The notes: a model not told the origin generated them from the sequence alone. 64,000 bases of DNA from an uncultured Lachnospiraceae bacterium (GCA_902761225.1 CACWJQ010000011.1:1-64000); one strand, 5' to 3'. Numbered from the stretch's first letter, positions 1 through 8,086 are shown. A program made the numbers and translations.

Positions 1-1
1 T

Positions 2-1627
2 CCCCTTATTTTCAACGATAATGAAAACGGCACATATCTTTACACGGAAAGTGCTCAGGAATCCGATATTTACTTCATTGCAGGAAGCATGAACGAGGTA
101 GTGAGGGGATACAGATTCCTCACCGGAAAGGCAGCGCTGCTTCCCAAATGGGCCTTCGGATATGTCCAGTCCAAGGAGCGCTACGAGACGCAGGAGCAGA
201 TACTTGATACCGTGAAAAAGTCCAGGGAACTCGGCATCGGAATGGACTGCATCGTGCTCGACTGGATAAGCTGGCCGGACGGAGAGTGGGGTCAGAAATC
301 ATACGATCCGGCAAGATTCCCGGCTCCTAAAGAGATGATAGATAAGCTTCATGAAGATCACGTACACTTCATGATCTCACTCTGGCCCACCATGGCAGGT
401 AATACTCCGGATCATAAGGAGTTCGCCGACAGAAACCTTTTCCTTCCCGGATGCTCTGTCTATGATGCCTTCAAAGAGGAAGCGAGGAAGCTGTATTTTG
501 ACCAGCTGAAGAGAACCCATTTTTCCTATGGAACCGATGCCTGGTGGTGCGACAGCTCCGAGCCCTTTACTCCTGAATGGAATCACAGGGTAAGACCCGA
601 GGAGAGTGACCTGTACAAGGATTTCTGTGAGGAAGCGGGACTCCGCATGCCTTATGAATACTGCAATTCGTATCCTCTTTTCCATGCAATGGGTATATAT
701 GAGAACCAGCGTACAGCCATGGAAGAGTCAGGATGTGACAAGCGTGTCATAAATCTTACCAGAAGCGCATACACCGGACAGCAGAGGTTCGGTACCGTCA
801 TGTGGTCGGGAGATACCGATGCAAGCTGGGAGACCTACCGCGACCAGATCGCAATAGGACTTCATTTCAGTGCTTCGGGGCTTCCTTACTGGACCATGGA
901 TACAGGTGCATTTTTCGTAAAGCGGGGAGAGTACTGGTACTGGAACGGAAAGTATGACAATACCGTGGAGGATCCCGCATATCAGGAGCTTTATACCAGA
1001 TGGTATCAGTATGCCGCATTTCTTCCCATGTTCCGCGCTCACGGAACCGATTTTGACAGGGAGATGTGGAACTTTACCGGACAATTCTATGATGCCATGC
1101 TTAAGGCCAACAGACTCCGTTACAGCCTGATGCCTTACATATACTCAGAAGCCGGCAAGGTGTGGCTTGAGGACAGATCCCTTATAAGATGGCTTGCTTT
1201 TGATTTCACTGAAGACAGACGCACCTGGGACATCACCGACCAGTTTATGTTCGGTGGAAGTATGATGGTGTGCCCTGTGACATCACCAATGTACTACGGT
1301 GTATCGCAGCAGGAGGCTGCATCAGCAGGCGTCAGGAAGGTTTACTTCCCCGCAGGCTGCAGCTGGTTTGATTTCTATACAGGTGAAAAATATGAAGGCG
1401 GCACCGAATGTGAGGTGAGCGCCGAGCTTGATAAGATCCCTCTGTTTGTAAAGGAAGGAAGCCTCATCCCTGTAAGAAAGCCTGCCCTTTCGACTGAAGA
1501 GCAGGCTGATGAGATAGACTGGAAGAAGTACGGTGATGGCAAGGCTTCGTATGAACTGTACGAAGATGACGGTGACGGGTACGGATACGAAACCGGAAAG
1601 TACACCCTGACGAAGATAGAGAGATGA
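2..1627 (+). CDS. Glycoside hydrolase family 31 (alpha-xylosidase/alpha-glucosidase type), 5' end missing
   Basis: The reading frame is open from base 2, so the gene starts outside the window; 541 codons are visible. GH31 retaining alpha-glycosidases remove terminal alpha-linked glucose or xylose. The expected nucleophile region is present as WWCDSSEPF (around 540-560) and the acid/base region as MWSGDTDASWE (around 800-830). The C-terminus carries the DUF5110-like signature ELYEDDGDGYGYE. An in-frame Met at 89 is internal, because the beta-strand-rich sequence before it continues the N-terminal domain. The visible part has no signal peptide, but the true N-terminus is unseen. Substrate (xyloside or glucoside) cannot be fixed from this sequence. 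Confidence 0.88.
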   Translation, partial: PLIFNDNENGTYLYTESAQESDIYFIAGSMNEVVRGYRFLTGKAALLPKWAFGYVQSKERYETQEQILDTVKKSRELGIGMDCIVLDWISWPDGEWGQKSYDPARFPAPKEMIDKLHEDHVHFMISLWPTMAGNTPDHKEFADRNLFLPGCSVYDAFKEEARKLYFDQLKRTHFSYGTDAWWCDSSEPFTPEWNHRVRPEESDLYKDFCEEAGLRMPYEYCNSYPLFHAMGIYENQRTAMEESGCDKRVINLTRSAYTGQQRFGTVMWSGDTDASWETYRDQIAIGLHFSASGLPYWTMDTGAFFVKRGEYWYWNGKYDNTVEDPAYQELYTRWYQYAAFLPMFRAHGTDFDREMWNFTGQFYDAMLKANRLRYSLMPYIYSEAGKVWLEDRSLIRWLAFDFTEDRRTWDITDQFMFGGSMMVCPVTSPMYYGVSQQEAASAGVRKVYFPAGCSWFDFYTGEKYEGGTECEVSAELDKIPLFVKEGSLIPVRKPALSTEEQADEIDWKKYGDGKASYELYEDDGDGYGYETGKYTLTKIER

Positions 1628-1632
1628 TACCT

Positions 1633-2385
1633 TCACTTAATGACAAGCTCTACAGGGCAGTGATCGGATCCCATGATATCCGTGTGTATATCCGCACTGA
1701 CAAGTCTCTTCTCCAGCTTCTTTGATGCTACGAAGTAGTCAATGCGCCATCCTGCGTTGTTCTCTCTTGAGTGGAACATGTAGGACCACCAGGAGTAGAT
1801 GTCTTTTCTGTCCGGATAGAAATACCTGAATGTATCGATGTAGCCGCTTTCGAGGACACGCCCGAAGGCGGCTCTTTCTTCGTCCGAAAAGCCTGCATTG
1901 TGGTGGTTGGATGAGGGATTCTTAAGATCGATCTCATTGTGTGCCACATTCAGGTCTCCGCAGTAGATGACCGGCTTTTTCTTTTCCAGCTTGAGAATGT
2001 AGGCAAGGAATGCTTCCTCCCACTTCATCCTGTAATCCAGGCGGGCAAGCTCCCTCTGCGAATTGGGAACATATACGGTTATAAAGTAGAAGTCTTCGTA
2101 CTCTGCAGTGATGACACGCCCTTCGTGGTCGTGTTCTTCCACACCTATGCCATAGGTGACATTAAGAGGCTCTGTTTTGGTGAAGAGAGCTGTTCCGGAA
2201 TAGCCCTTCTTTTCAGCATAATTCCAGTACTGGTGATATCCCGGAAGGTCGAGGCTGAACTGTCCCTCCGAAAGCTTGGTCTCCTGAAGGCAGAAGATGT
2301 CTGCATCAAGCTTCGCAAAAGAATCAGCGAATCCCTTTCCCGAGCATGCTCTTAATCCGTTTACATTCCATGATATGAATTTCAT
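1633..2385 (-). CDS. xth: Exodeoxyribonuclease III
   Basis: 250 aa, the usual length for ExoIII/ExoA. This AP endonuclease and 3'-5' exonuclease acts in base excision repair in the cytoplasm. The N-terminal metal-site signature FISWNVNGLRA and the catalytic Glu in FCLQETKLS (residue 35) are present, as is the C-terminal SDHCPVEL motif carrying the catalytic Asp-His. The start has an AAAGGA ribosome site 7 nt upstream on the minus strand. It is convergent with the GH31 gene, whose stop lies 5 bp from its own. It could equally be called exoA. Confidence 0.95.
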   Translation of the reverse strand: MKFISWNVNGLRACSGKGFADSFAKLDADIFCLQETKLSEGQFSLDLPGYHQYWNYAEKKGYSGTALFTKTEPLNVTYGIGVEEHDHEGRVITAEYEDFYFITVYVPNSQRELARLDYRMKWEEAFLAYILKLEKKKPVIYCGDLNVAHNEIDLKNPSSNHHNAGFSDEERAAFGRVLESGYIDTFRYFYPDRKDIYSWWSYMFHSRENNAGWRIDYFVASKKLEKRLVSADIHTDIMGSDHCPVELVIK

Positions 2386-2498
2386 ATTTTTTTCCTTTGA
2401 TAAGATTTTATGGAGACATTATACCATCTGAGATCAGGTAAAAATACTCCCTTCAGACAGCAGAGTAAATATTTAACTCCTGACTTTTGAAAAAAGTA

Positions 2499-2527
2499 TT
2501 GACATAAACCTATAAAACTGATATGTT
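2499..2527 (+). promoter_or_regulatory. Sigma-70-type promoter of an intergenic small RNA candidate
   Basis: TTGACA (2499-2504), a 17-bp spacer and TATGTT (2522-2527) form a near-consensus promoter on the + strand, in the gap between the divergent genes xth and the Fe-S scaffold-like gene. No ORF with a ribosome site follows before the terminator at 2642. Confidence 0.6.
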
Positions 2528-2533
2528 TATGAC

Positions 2534-2680
2534 TGCATCGGTTAGCGTAAGCTAACCTACCTCCAAAATAGATCTGATCCACGCATAAACAGCCCTACAA
2601 AAGGCCTAAACAGCCTGTACATTTTATAACCCCCTACACTTAAGATGCCGCCTTTACGGGCGGTATCTTATTTTTATTTT
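2534..2680 (+). ncRNA. Small RNA candidate, about 145 nt
   Basis: The segment lies between the promoter at 2499-2527 and an intrinsic terminator at 2642-2680. It opens with a perfect 7-bp hairpin, GGTTAGC-GTAA-GCTAACC (2540-2557), capped by a GNRA-type tetraloop. This is followed by ACCTCC (2559-2564), the same bases as the 3' end of 16S rRNA, so it could pair with Shine-Dalgarno sites in mRNA. TAAACAGCC occurs twice (2586-2594, 2607-2615). Most of the middle looks single-stranded. No known RNA family was recognised; transcription is inferred, not shown. Confidence 0.5.
2642..2680 (+). terminator. Intrinsic terminator of the small RNA candidate
   Basis: AAGATGCCGCC and GGCGGTATCTT form an 11-bp stem with one G-T wobble and a 5-7 nt loop, followed by ATTTTTATTTT. 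The T-run lies only on the + strand side, so it cannot serve xth. Confidence 0.75.
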
Positions 2681-2693
2681 GAAAAGAAGAATC

Positions 2694-2722
2694 TGTACAA
2701 AATACCCTGAAAAAGGTATAAT
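2694..2722 (+). promoter_or_regulatory. Promoter of the scaffold-like/GGGtGRT operon
   Basis: TGTACA (2694-2699), 17 bp, then a consensus TATAAT (2717-2722). A palindrome ATGAT-AA-ATCAT (2765-2776) lies in the presumed 5' leader and could be a repressor site or a small hairpin. The start codon at 2803 has an AAGGAGG site. Confidence 0.6.
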
Positions 2723-2802
2723 TTCTACTCAGATGCGTGATTTTTTAGTAGTTCGGCTAGATCTATGATAAATCATTCACAATCTATTAAGGAGGCTACT
2801 AC

Positions 2803-3495
2803 ATGATTTATTCAACAGAAGTAAAAGCGATGTGTCCTGTACATCAGGGCGTTCATCACGGCGCTGCTCCCATTCCCGAAGAGGCTAAATGGGTAAAGGC
2901 TAAGGAAGTTAAGGACATTTCCGGATACACTCACGGTATCGGCTGGTGTGCTCCCCAGCAGGGATGCTGCAAGCTTTCCCTCAATGTTAAGGACGGAATC
3001 ATCCAGGAAGCTCTTGTTGAGACCATCGGATGCTCAGGAATGACCCACTCAGCTGCTATGGCATCTGAGATCCTTCCCGGACTTACCGTTCTCGAGGCAC
3101 TCAATACCGACCTTGTATGTGATGCTATAAATACCGCTATGAGAGAGCTCTTCCTTCAGATCGTTTACGGACGTACCCAGTCCGCATTCTCTGAGGACGG
3201 ACTTCAGATCGGTGCAGGTCTTGAGGATCTTGGAAAGGGAACCCGTTCAATGGTAGGTACCACCTACGGAACACTTGAGAAGGGACCCAGATATCTCGAG
3301 CTTACCGACGGATATATCACTCACCTCGCTCTTGATGAGAACGATGAGATCATCGGATACAAGTACATCAACTTCGGTAAGATGATGGACTTCATCAAGG
3401 CCGGCGACGATGCTGTCAAGGCAGTTGAGAAGGCTTCAGGTCAGTATGGCCGTGTTGCTGATGCTGTCAGACTTATTGACCCTCGTAAAGAGTGA
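2803..3495 (+). CDS. Iron-sulfur cluster assembly scaffold-like protein (NifU/IscU-like)
   Basis: 230 aa cytoplasmic protein. The stretch WCAPQQGCCKLSLNV and the later VETIGCSGMTHSAAM hold the Cys residues and fold pattern of NifU/IscU N-domain proteins, which carry nascent Fe-S clusters. In Clostridia this family is found beside the GGGtGRT protein, as here: the next gene starts 18 bp after the stop. A strong AAGGAGG ribosome site fixes the start. Codon use is highly biased (many GGA, CTT, GTT, few rare codons), suggesting strong expression. The actual cluster donor or target is not known; the scaffold role is by family resemblance. Confidence 0.75.
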   Translation: MIYSTEVKAMCPVHQGVHHGAAPIPEEAKWVKAKEVKDISGYTHGIGWCAPQQGCCKLSLNVKDGIIQEALVETIGCSGMTHSAAMASEILPGLTVLEALNTDLVCDAINTAMRELFLQIVYGRTQSAFSEDGLQIGAGLEDLGKGTRSMVGTTYGTLEKGPRYLELTDGYITHLALDENDEIIGYKYINFGKMMDFIKAGDDAVKAVEKASGQYGRVADAVRLIDPRKE

Positions 3496-3513
3496 TAAAG
3501 GGAGGATTTTAAA

Positions 3514-4533
3514 ATGGCAAAATTTGAATCATATGAAAGAAGAGAGCCCCAGATCCTTGCTAAACTCGCTGAGTACGGTATCGGGTCTATCGATGAGGCT
3601 GAGCAGATCACTAAGGACGCAGGACTTGATGTATATCATCTTATCGAGGGCATTCAGCCCATCTGCTTCGAAAATGCTAAGTGGGCATACACCGTAGGTG
3701 CTGCCATCGCTATCAAGAAGGGATGCCGCAAGGCTGCTGACGCTGCAGCTGCTATCGGAGAGGGACTCCAGGCATTCTGTATCCCCGGATCCGTTGCTGA
3801 TACCCGTAAGGTTGGTCTCGGACACGGAAATCTCGGCAAGATGCTCCTTGAGGAGGAGACCGAGTGCTTCGCATTCCTTGCAGGACACGAGTCATTCGCA
3901 GCTGCAGAGGGTGCTATCGGTATCGCAGAGAAGGCTAACAAGGTTCGTCAGAAGCCCCTCCGTGTCATCCTCAATGGTCTCGGAAAGGACGCTGCACAGA
4001 TCATCTCCCGTATCAACGGATTCACCTTCGTTGAGACCGAGTACGATCCTTACACCAACACTGTTAAGGAAGTAAGCAGAACCTGCTACTCCAAGGATCC
4101 TGAGTCACCCAGAGCAAAGGTTAACTGCTACGGCGCTAACGATGTTTGCGAAGGCGTTGCCATCATGTGGAAGGAGAACGTTGATGTCTCCATCACCGGT
4201 AACTCAACCAATCCTACCAGATTCCAGCATCCCGTTGCAGGTACCTACAAGAAGGAGAGACTTGAGGCAGGTAAGAAGTACTTCTCAGTTGCATCAGGCG
4301 GCGGTACCGGACGTACCCTTCACCCCGATAACATGGCTGCAGGTCCCGCTTCCTACGGTATGACCGATACCATGGGACGTATGCACTCAGATGCTCAGTT
4401 TGCTGGATCTTCTTCAGTTCCCGCACACGTTGAGATGATGGGACTTATCGGAGCAGGTAACAACCCCATGGTTGGTATGACCGTTTCTACCGCAGTTTCT
4501 ATCGAAGAGGCTGCTAAGGCAGGAAAGTTCTGA
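3514..4533 (+). CDS. GGGtGRT protein
   Basis: 339 aa. The family is named after its GGGtGRT motif, present here as ASGGGTGRTLHPDNM near residue 260. A conserved tail follows (MGRMHSDAQFAGSSSVPAHV). It has no signal peptide or membrane segment. The family is widespread in anaerobes and regularly paired with the scaffold-like protein encoded just upstream, which suggests joint work in an Fe-S or redox process, but its reaction is unknown. It has a GGGAGG ribosome site and the same expression-adapted codon use as its partner. The operon ends at the terminator at 4561. Confidence 0.85.
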   Translation: MAKFESYERREPQILAKLAEYGIGSIDEAEQITKDAGLDVYHLIEGIQPICFENAKWAYTVGAAIAIKKGCRKAADAAAAIGEGLQAFCIPGSVADTRKVGLGHGNLGKMLLEEETECFAFLAGHESFAAAEGAIGIAEKANKVRQKPLRVILNGLGKDAAQIISRINGFTFVETEYDPYTNTVKEVSRTCYSKDPESPRAKVNCYGANDVCEGVAIMWKENVDVSITGNSTNPTRFQHPVAGTYKKERLEAGKKYFSVASGGGTGRTLHPDNMAAGPASYGMTDTMGRMHSDAQFAGSSSVPAHVEMMGLIGAGNNPMVGMTVSTAVSIEEAAKAGKF

Positions 4534-4560
4534 TCCTGACTTTACATACGTAAAATAACG

Positions 4561-4596
4561 ATCCCCCGAAAAGCTTTTGCTTTCGGGGGATTTTTT
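4561..4596 (+). terminator. Intrinsic terminator after the GGGtGRT gene
   Basis: ATCCCCCGAAA pairs with TTTCGGGGGAT around a 9-nt loop and is followed by TTTTTT; it starts 28 bp after the stop. Confidence 0.9.
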
Positions 4597-4644
4597 ATCC
4601 GAGTATTATCGCTTTTCCGGACAGAAAAAGTCTCTGCTGTACTC

Positions 4645-4681
4645 GAATGCAACTTGTACACCCCGGAATGCAACTTGTGCA
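4645..4681 (+). promoter_or_regulatory. Direct repeat pair spaced 21 bp, probable LytTR operator
   Basis: GAATGCAACTTGTACA (4645-4660) and GAATGCAACTTGTGCA (4666-4681) match at 15 of 16 positions and begin 21 bp apart, two DNA turns. LytTR-domain regulators bind two direct repeats on one face of the helix with this spacing. A LytTR gene lies in the downstream operon. A TATGTT -10-like box (4717-4722) without a good -35 follows, as expected of an activated promoter. Confidence 0.6.
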
Positions 4682-4754
4682 GATCCGGCAACAGGCTTCT
4701 TTTTTATCTGCTAAGGTATGTTCATCAAACCAAATAACAAAGGAGTTATGAAAA

Positions 4755-4781
4755 ATGAAAAAGAGATTTGTTAAGGTTTAA
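4755..4781 (+). other. Frameshifted original start of the hydrolase gene
   Basis: ATG 4755, preceded by AAAGGAG, opens a signal-anchor start (M-K-K-R-F-V-K-V) and hits TAA at 4779. One extra T in the run at 4777-4779 would join it to the open frame that encodes the anchor helix and hydrolase. It is either a real one-base deletion or an assembly/sequencing error. Confidence 0.7.
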
Positions 4782-4843
4782 AGATTGTTCTCATCGTACT
4801 TGCAGCAGTTATTATCATCGGATCCTTCTTTATCGGAAAAGCA

Positions 4844-5722
4844 GTGGCTGATATGGTCATGCATCAGAATAAGGACAACGATACAAAGAGCAACAGCATA
4901 AAGCAGCTTGAAATGTGGGGATACGACCTCGAAGCATTTAATGAGGCATATGCGGGAACAGAGATAAATGTCACTGCAGAGGACGGAAACAGAGTTCCCG
5001 GAACATCATTTATCTCCGGAGAAAACAGTGATAAGTGGGTGATCCTGGTACATGGTGCAGGCGGAGACAGAGTATGTACCTATCCTCTTGCACAGGCTTA
5101 TCTTGAAAGAGGATATAACGTTATCGCCATCGATCAGAGAGGATGCGGTGATAATGAGGATGAAAATGTGACCTTCGGCATAAATGAAAGACTGGATGTA
5201 GAGGCGATGGTTGCATATGCAAGGAATGACCTTAAGGCATCCGAAGTCATTGTTCACGGACAGTCCATGGGAGCACAGACTGCAGCCCTTTATGCATCAG
5301 CTGTTAAGCCCGGTGAAGTATGTGCTGCAGATGCGGTTATCTGCGATTCCCCCGTACCCGGCATGGAATATATGCTCCGTTCCGTCTTTTCGGACAGTGA
5401 CAATGAGGAGGATTTCCATAATCCCCTTTCTGATTACCTTATCTTTACCAGCGGCATCGCATCAAAGCTTTTCTACAGGATCGATTACGCTGACGGAGAT
5501 ACTATTGCAGCCGTTAAGACCGACATACTCCCCACCATGGTCATTCTTTCCGAAAATGACAAAGTATGCCTTCCCGATAAGGTTGAGGAAGTGTACAATA
5601 GCATAGGCTCTGATGAAAAAGAACTTGTCAGGGTGAACAGTGCACACATTGAGGGAGTGATCGACGATCCCGAGGGATATATGGATTCTGTCATGAACTT
5701 TCTCGGAAGATATGGACTTTGA
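4844..5722 (+). CDS. Alpha/beta hydrolase with N-terminal anchor lost to a frameshift
   Basis: 292 aa from this ATG. The hydrolase core is complete: oxyanion-loop region VILVHGAGGDR, nucleophile elbow HGQSMGAQ (Ser), acid in SENDKV and His in NSAHIEG. These serine hydrolases cleave esters or peptides; the substrate is unknown. Upstream in the same frame, from 4775, lie codons for a hydrophobic anchor (IVLIVLAAVIIIGSFFIG). The natural start, ATG 4755 with an AAAGGAG site, is in another frame and stops after eight codons. The gene was therefore probably a membrane-anchored extracytoplasmic hydrolase. First gene of the LytTR/DUF3021 operon. Confidence 0.75.
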   Translation: MADMVMHQNKDNDTKSNSIKQLEMWGYDLEAFNEAYAGTEINVTAEDGNRVPGTSFISGENSDKWVILVHGAGGDRVCTYPLAQAYLERGYNVIAIDQRGCGDNEDENVTFGINERLDVEAMVAYARNDLKASEVIVHGQSMGAQTAALYASAVKPGEVCAADAVICDSPVPGMEYMLRSVFSDSDNEEDFHNPLSDYLIFTSGIASKLFYRIDYADGDTIAAVKTDILPTMVILSENDKVCLPDKVEEVYNSIGSDEKELVRVNSAHIEGVIDDPEGYMDSVMNFLGRYGL

Positions 5723-5745
5723 TCACGGATATCGGATTCAGGATA

Positions 5746-6216
5746 ATGAAGATCAATTTATTTGAAGACAAGAAGATAACGGAAGAGTACCTGGATATTC
5801 ATTTCACTGAAATGAGACCAATGATCAGGCAGCTGATAGATACGGTGAAGTCGGAAAGACCGGTGATATCGGGCCGCCCTGCGGATGAGGACTTAGACGA
5901 CGGAGAAGAGATCATACTCGACCCTGAAGAGATCTACTACTTCGACCATGTGGAGAGGAAGCTCTATGCATATACCGAAAGCGGTGTCTACAGGCTTATG
6001 ACAACACTGTCATCCGTGGAGGAGCAGCTGTCGAATTACGGATTTGTGAGAGTATCCAAGTCAAATCTTGTGAATATATACAAGATCAAACAGCTTAAGC
6101 CGGACATCAACATGAAGGTGTACCTGTCCTTTGATAACGGTGAGAGGATATGCATCAACAGAAGCTACAAGAAGAGCTTTACTGAGTATCTGAACAGAAT
6201 GAGGAGGATGGCGTGA
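5746..6216 (+). CDS. LytTR-family DNA-binding regulator
   Basis: 156 aa without a receiver domain. The C-terminal half is a LytTR DNA-binding domain: EIYYFDHVERKLYAYT, then LSNYGFVRVSKSNLVNI and the closing INRSYKKSF. The N-terminal 50 residues are a short helical segment. Such stand-alone LytTR proteins paired with a membrane protein form self-regulating switches in Firmicutes. The next gene overlaps its stop, and the repeat pair at 4645-4681 is the likely binding site. A TTG at 5719, overlapping the hydrolase stop, is an alternative start; the ATG has only a close-set AGGA. Confidence 0.85.
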   Translation: MKINLFEDKKITEEYLDIHFTEMRPMIRQLIDTVKSERPVISGRPADEDLDDGEEIILDPEEIYYFDHVERKLYAYTESGVYRLMTTLSSVEEQLSNYGFVRVSKSNLVNIYKIKQLKPDINMKVYLSFDNGERICINRSYKKSFTEYLNRMRRMA

Positions 6217-6647
6217 TGAAAGAGTTCATAAAGACATATCTGATCGAACTGTGCTGTTCCTATACCGTCATATCGGTAGTGGGCGCCATTACAAATGTAA
6301 TATATGGCAGCGAGACCAATAATGCCAACGTTATCCTGATGTTCATTTTCTGTAATATAGGCGTATTCGTACTTTCCATCCACAAGCTCTTCGATAAGCT
6401 GAGCCCCCTTGCCATGATAGTCATCCAATACGTTGTGGCATTCGGACTTTGTCTCCTGGTCGTATTTATTTCCAGTCTGATCGACGAGGTATCACCGCGG
6501 GGATGGTTTGAGTTTATCCGTTCCTTTACCATCGTCTATGTCATTGCGGCAGGCTTTTACTATTACAGACTGTTCCGTGACGCAAAGGATCAGCAGGAGA
6601 TGCTCAAAGAGATCCAGGACAAAGCGGCAAGAAATAAGTTCATATGA
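6216..6647 (+). CDS. DUF3021 family membrane protein
   Basis: 143 aa with four predicted membrane helices (about residues 8-30, 38-58, 68-88 and 100-122) and a short charged cytoplasmic tail. DUF3021 proteins are encoded directly behind LytTR regulators, and by analogy with streptococcal LytTR regulatory systems they probably bind and restrain the regulator at the membrane. The ATG overlaps the LytTR stop (TGATG) and has a GAGGAGG site 8 nt upstream, so the two are translationally coupled. A GTG at 6213 is an alternative start. Confidence 0.8.
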   Translation: MKEFIKTYLIELCCSYTVISVVGAITNVIYGSETNNANVILMFIFCNIGVFVLSIHKLFDKLSPLAMIVIQYVVAFGLCLLVVFISSLIDEVSPRGWFEFIRSFTIVYVIAAGFYYYRLFRDAKDQQEMLKEIQDKAARNKFI

Positions 6648-7200
6648 GCTTTTTAAGCTCGCAGTTTTCAATTCCCTCGCTCCAGAACTTAGAGCGGGGG
6701 AGTTTTTTTATCTGTGATATGATGGCTGAGTTCATTGCCCCGTGCCCTACTATGAGGATATCCTTCCCCTTTTCCAGCTGGGGGTATACCTTCTCTTCAA
6801 GGAACTTTCCCGTTCGTTCAAACAGGTCATCCATGCTCTCTGCGCCTTCAGGCGGATTGTCATATTTTTCCGGCCTGTTGAAAAAGTCGCTCACAGGGCT
6901 TCCGTTATCGTCAAAATATCCCGTGATCCCTTCACATATGCCGAAGTTCATTTCCTTAAGCCTGTCGTCGTAAAATACAGGCACATCCCTGCCGTCAAGA
7001 AGTATCCGGGCTGTTTCTTCAGCCCTTTTGAGGGGAGAGCAGTAACAGATGTCAAAATGCACGTCCCTGTATCTTACGGCTGCTTCCTCAGCAAGTTTTA
7101 TCCCAACCTCACTTAAGGGAATATCCACCTGCCCCTGCAGCTTATGCATTTCATTCCATGGAGTTTTTCCGTGTCTTATTATGTAAAGATTTCCGCTCAT
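6640..7200 (-). CDS. Histidine phosphatase family protein (phosphoglycerate mutase-like)
   Basis: 186 aa. The RHG motif YIIRHGKTPWNE at the N-terminus holds the phospho-accepting His and Arg; a second Arg lies in CSPLKRAEETA, a Glu in LKEMNFGICEG, and the second His in VGHGAMN. Proteins of this size are usually broad phosphatases rather than true glycolytic mutases, and the window has gpmI for that role. A TAGGAGC ribosome site precedes the ATG. The 3' end overlaps the DUF3021 gene by 8 bp in convergent orientation. Confidence 0.88.
   Translation of the reverse strand: MSGNLYIIRHGKTPWNEMHKLQGQVDIPLSEVGIKLAEEAAVRYRDVHFDICYCSPLKRAEETARILLDGRDVPVFYDDRLKEMNFGICEGITGYFDDNGSPVSDFFNRPEKYDNPPEGAESMDDLFERTGKFLEEKVYPQLEKGKDILIVGHGAMNSAIISQIKKLPRSKFWSEGIENCELKKLI
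6674..6709 (+). terminator. Terminator of the LytTR/DUF3021 operon inside the convergent gene
   Basis: CCCTCGCTC and GAGCGGGGG form a 9-bp stem with a T-G wobble and 9-nt loop, followed by AG and seven T. It lies 27 bp after the DUF3021 stop but within the 3' coding end of the convergent phosphatase. Confidence 0.8.
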
Positions 7201-7328
7201 TGTTATCCGGGCTCCTATAGAACATGTTCATGATCGATTCTTTATATACGGTTTGGTCTGATGGCCACCAGTCCGGGACCTGACGCTTCGCCACAGTTTG
7301 AATCAAAAGAATCCATCCGGGTTTTATG

Positions 7329-7340
7329 GTATTATAATAC
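7329..7340 (+). promoter_or_regulatory. Promoter -10 region within a palindrome, upstream of the flavin reductase gene
   Basis: The perfect palindrome GTATTATAATAC contains a consensus TATAAT (7333-7338). No good -35 is visible 17 bp upstream. It may be coincidental or an operator. Confidence 0.4.
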
Positions 7341-7408
7341 ATACGTCATACAGATCCGCTCGTAACCTATGTATCATATCATATCGCCGGATCGGAAAGG
7401 TGAATAAA

Positions 7409-7975
7409 ATGAGTAAAATAGAATTCGACAAACCGGGCAATTTTCTCTATCCCCTGCCTGCAGTGATGGTAACCTGCGGTGATGCGGAGGGAGAGAACAA
7501 TATAATAACCATCGCATGGACGGGCACGGTATGTTCGGACCCGCCCATGGTCTATATCTCGGTAAGAAAAGAGAGACATTCCTACAGCATGATAAAGGAA
7601 AAGGGAGAGTTCGTTATAAATCTTCCCTCCGAGGAACTGACATATGCTCTCGACAGGGCAGGATGCACCACCGGTGCCAAGGTCGATAAGTTCAGTGACT
7701 GTAAGCTGACCAGGGCGAAGAGCTTTAAGGTCTCCGCGCCCTCCATTGCAGAAGCCCCCGTCTGCATCGAGTGCAGGGTCACACAGATCCTCGAGCTGGG
7801 GACACACGATATGTTCCTCGCCGAGGTTGTCAGTGTATCCGTTGATGAGAAATACCTGGATGAAAAGGGCGCATTCCATATGGACCGGTGCAACCTTGTG
7901 GCCTACGAGCACGGGGCATACCGCAAAATGGCCGAGACCATAGGAACCTTCGGGTATTCCGTAAGGAAGAAATGA
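7409..7975 (+). CDS. Flavin reductase family protein (FMN-binding split barrel)
   Basis: 188 aa. The order of motifs (NFLYPLPAVMVTCGD, NIITIAWTGTVCSDPPMVYISV, KGEFVINLPS, ALDRAGCTTGAKVDKF, SVDEKYLDEKGAFHMDR) is that of flavoredoxin/flavin reductase-like proteins that bind FMN as dimers and pass electrons in anaerobes. Cytoplasmic. The start is set by GGAAAGGTGA just upstream; the frame is open further 5' but lacks any ribosome site there. Single gene, followed by gpmI. Confidence 0.88.
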   Translation: MSKIEFDKPGNFLYPLPAVMVTCGDAEGENNIITIAWTGTVCSDPPMVYISVRKERHSYSMIKEKGEFVINLPSEELTYALDRAGCTTGAKVDKFSDCKLTRAKSFKVSAPSIAEAPVCIECRVTQILELGTHDMFLAEVVSVSVDEKYLDEKGAFHMDRCNLVAYEHGAYRKMAETIGTFGYSVRKK

Positions 7976-8086
7976 ACACCGCCTCCTGAAAAGCAATGAT
8001 TGCAAAATACCCGCAAATGTAAGAAAATAATTAATTGGGTTGATTTTTTTAATTCAGCAGGAATGAATTGTAAGAAAGGTAAAGAA

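Noticed and set aside
2382-2582. 66-codon minus-strand frame upstream of xth
   Set aside because: No ribosome site and it overlaps the promoter of the small RNA candidate; composition unlike the real genes.
4755-4781. Programmed -1 frameshift to express the anchored hydrolase
   Set aside because: No slippery heptamer precedes the TAA and no stimulatory hairpin follows; a one-base deletion explains it better.
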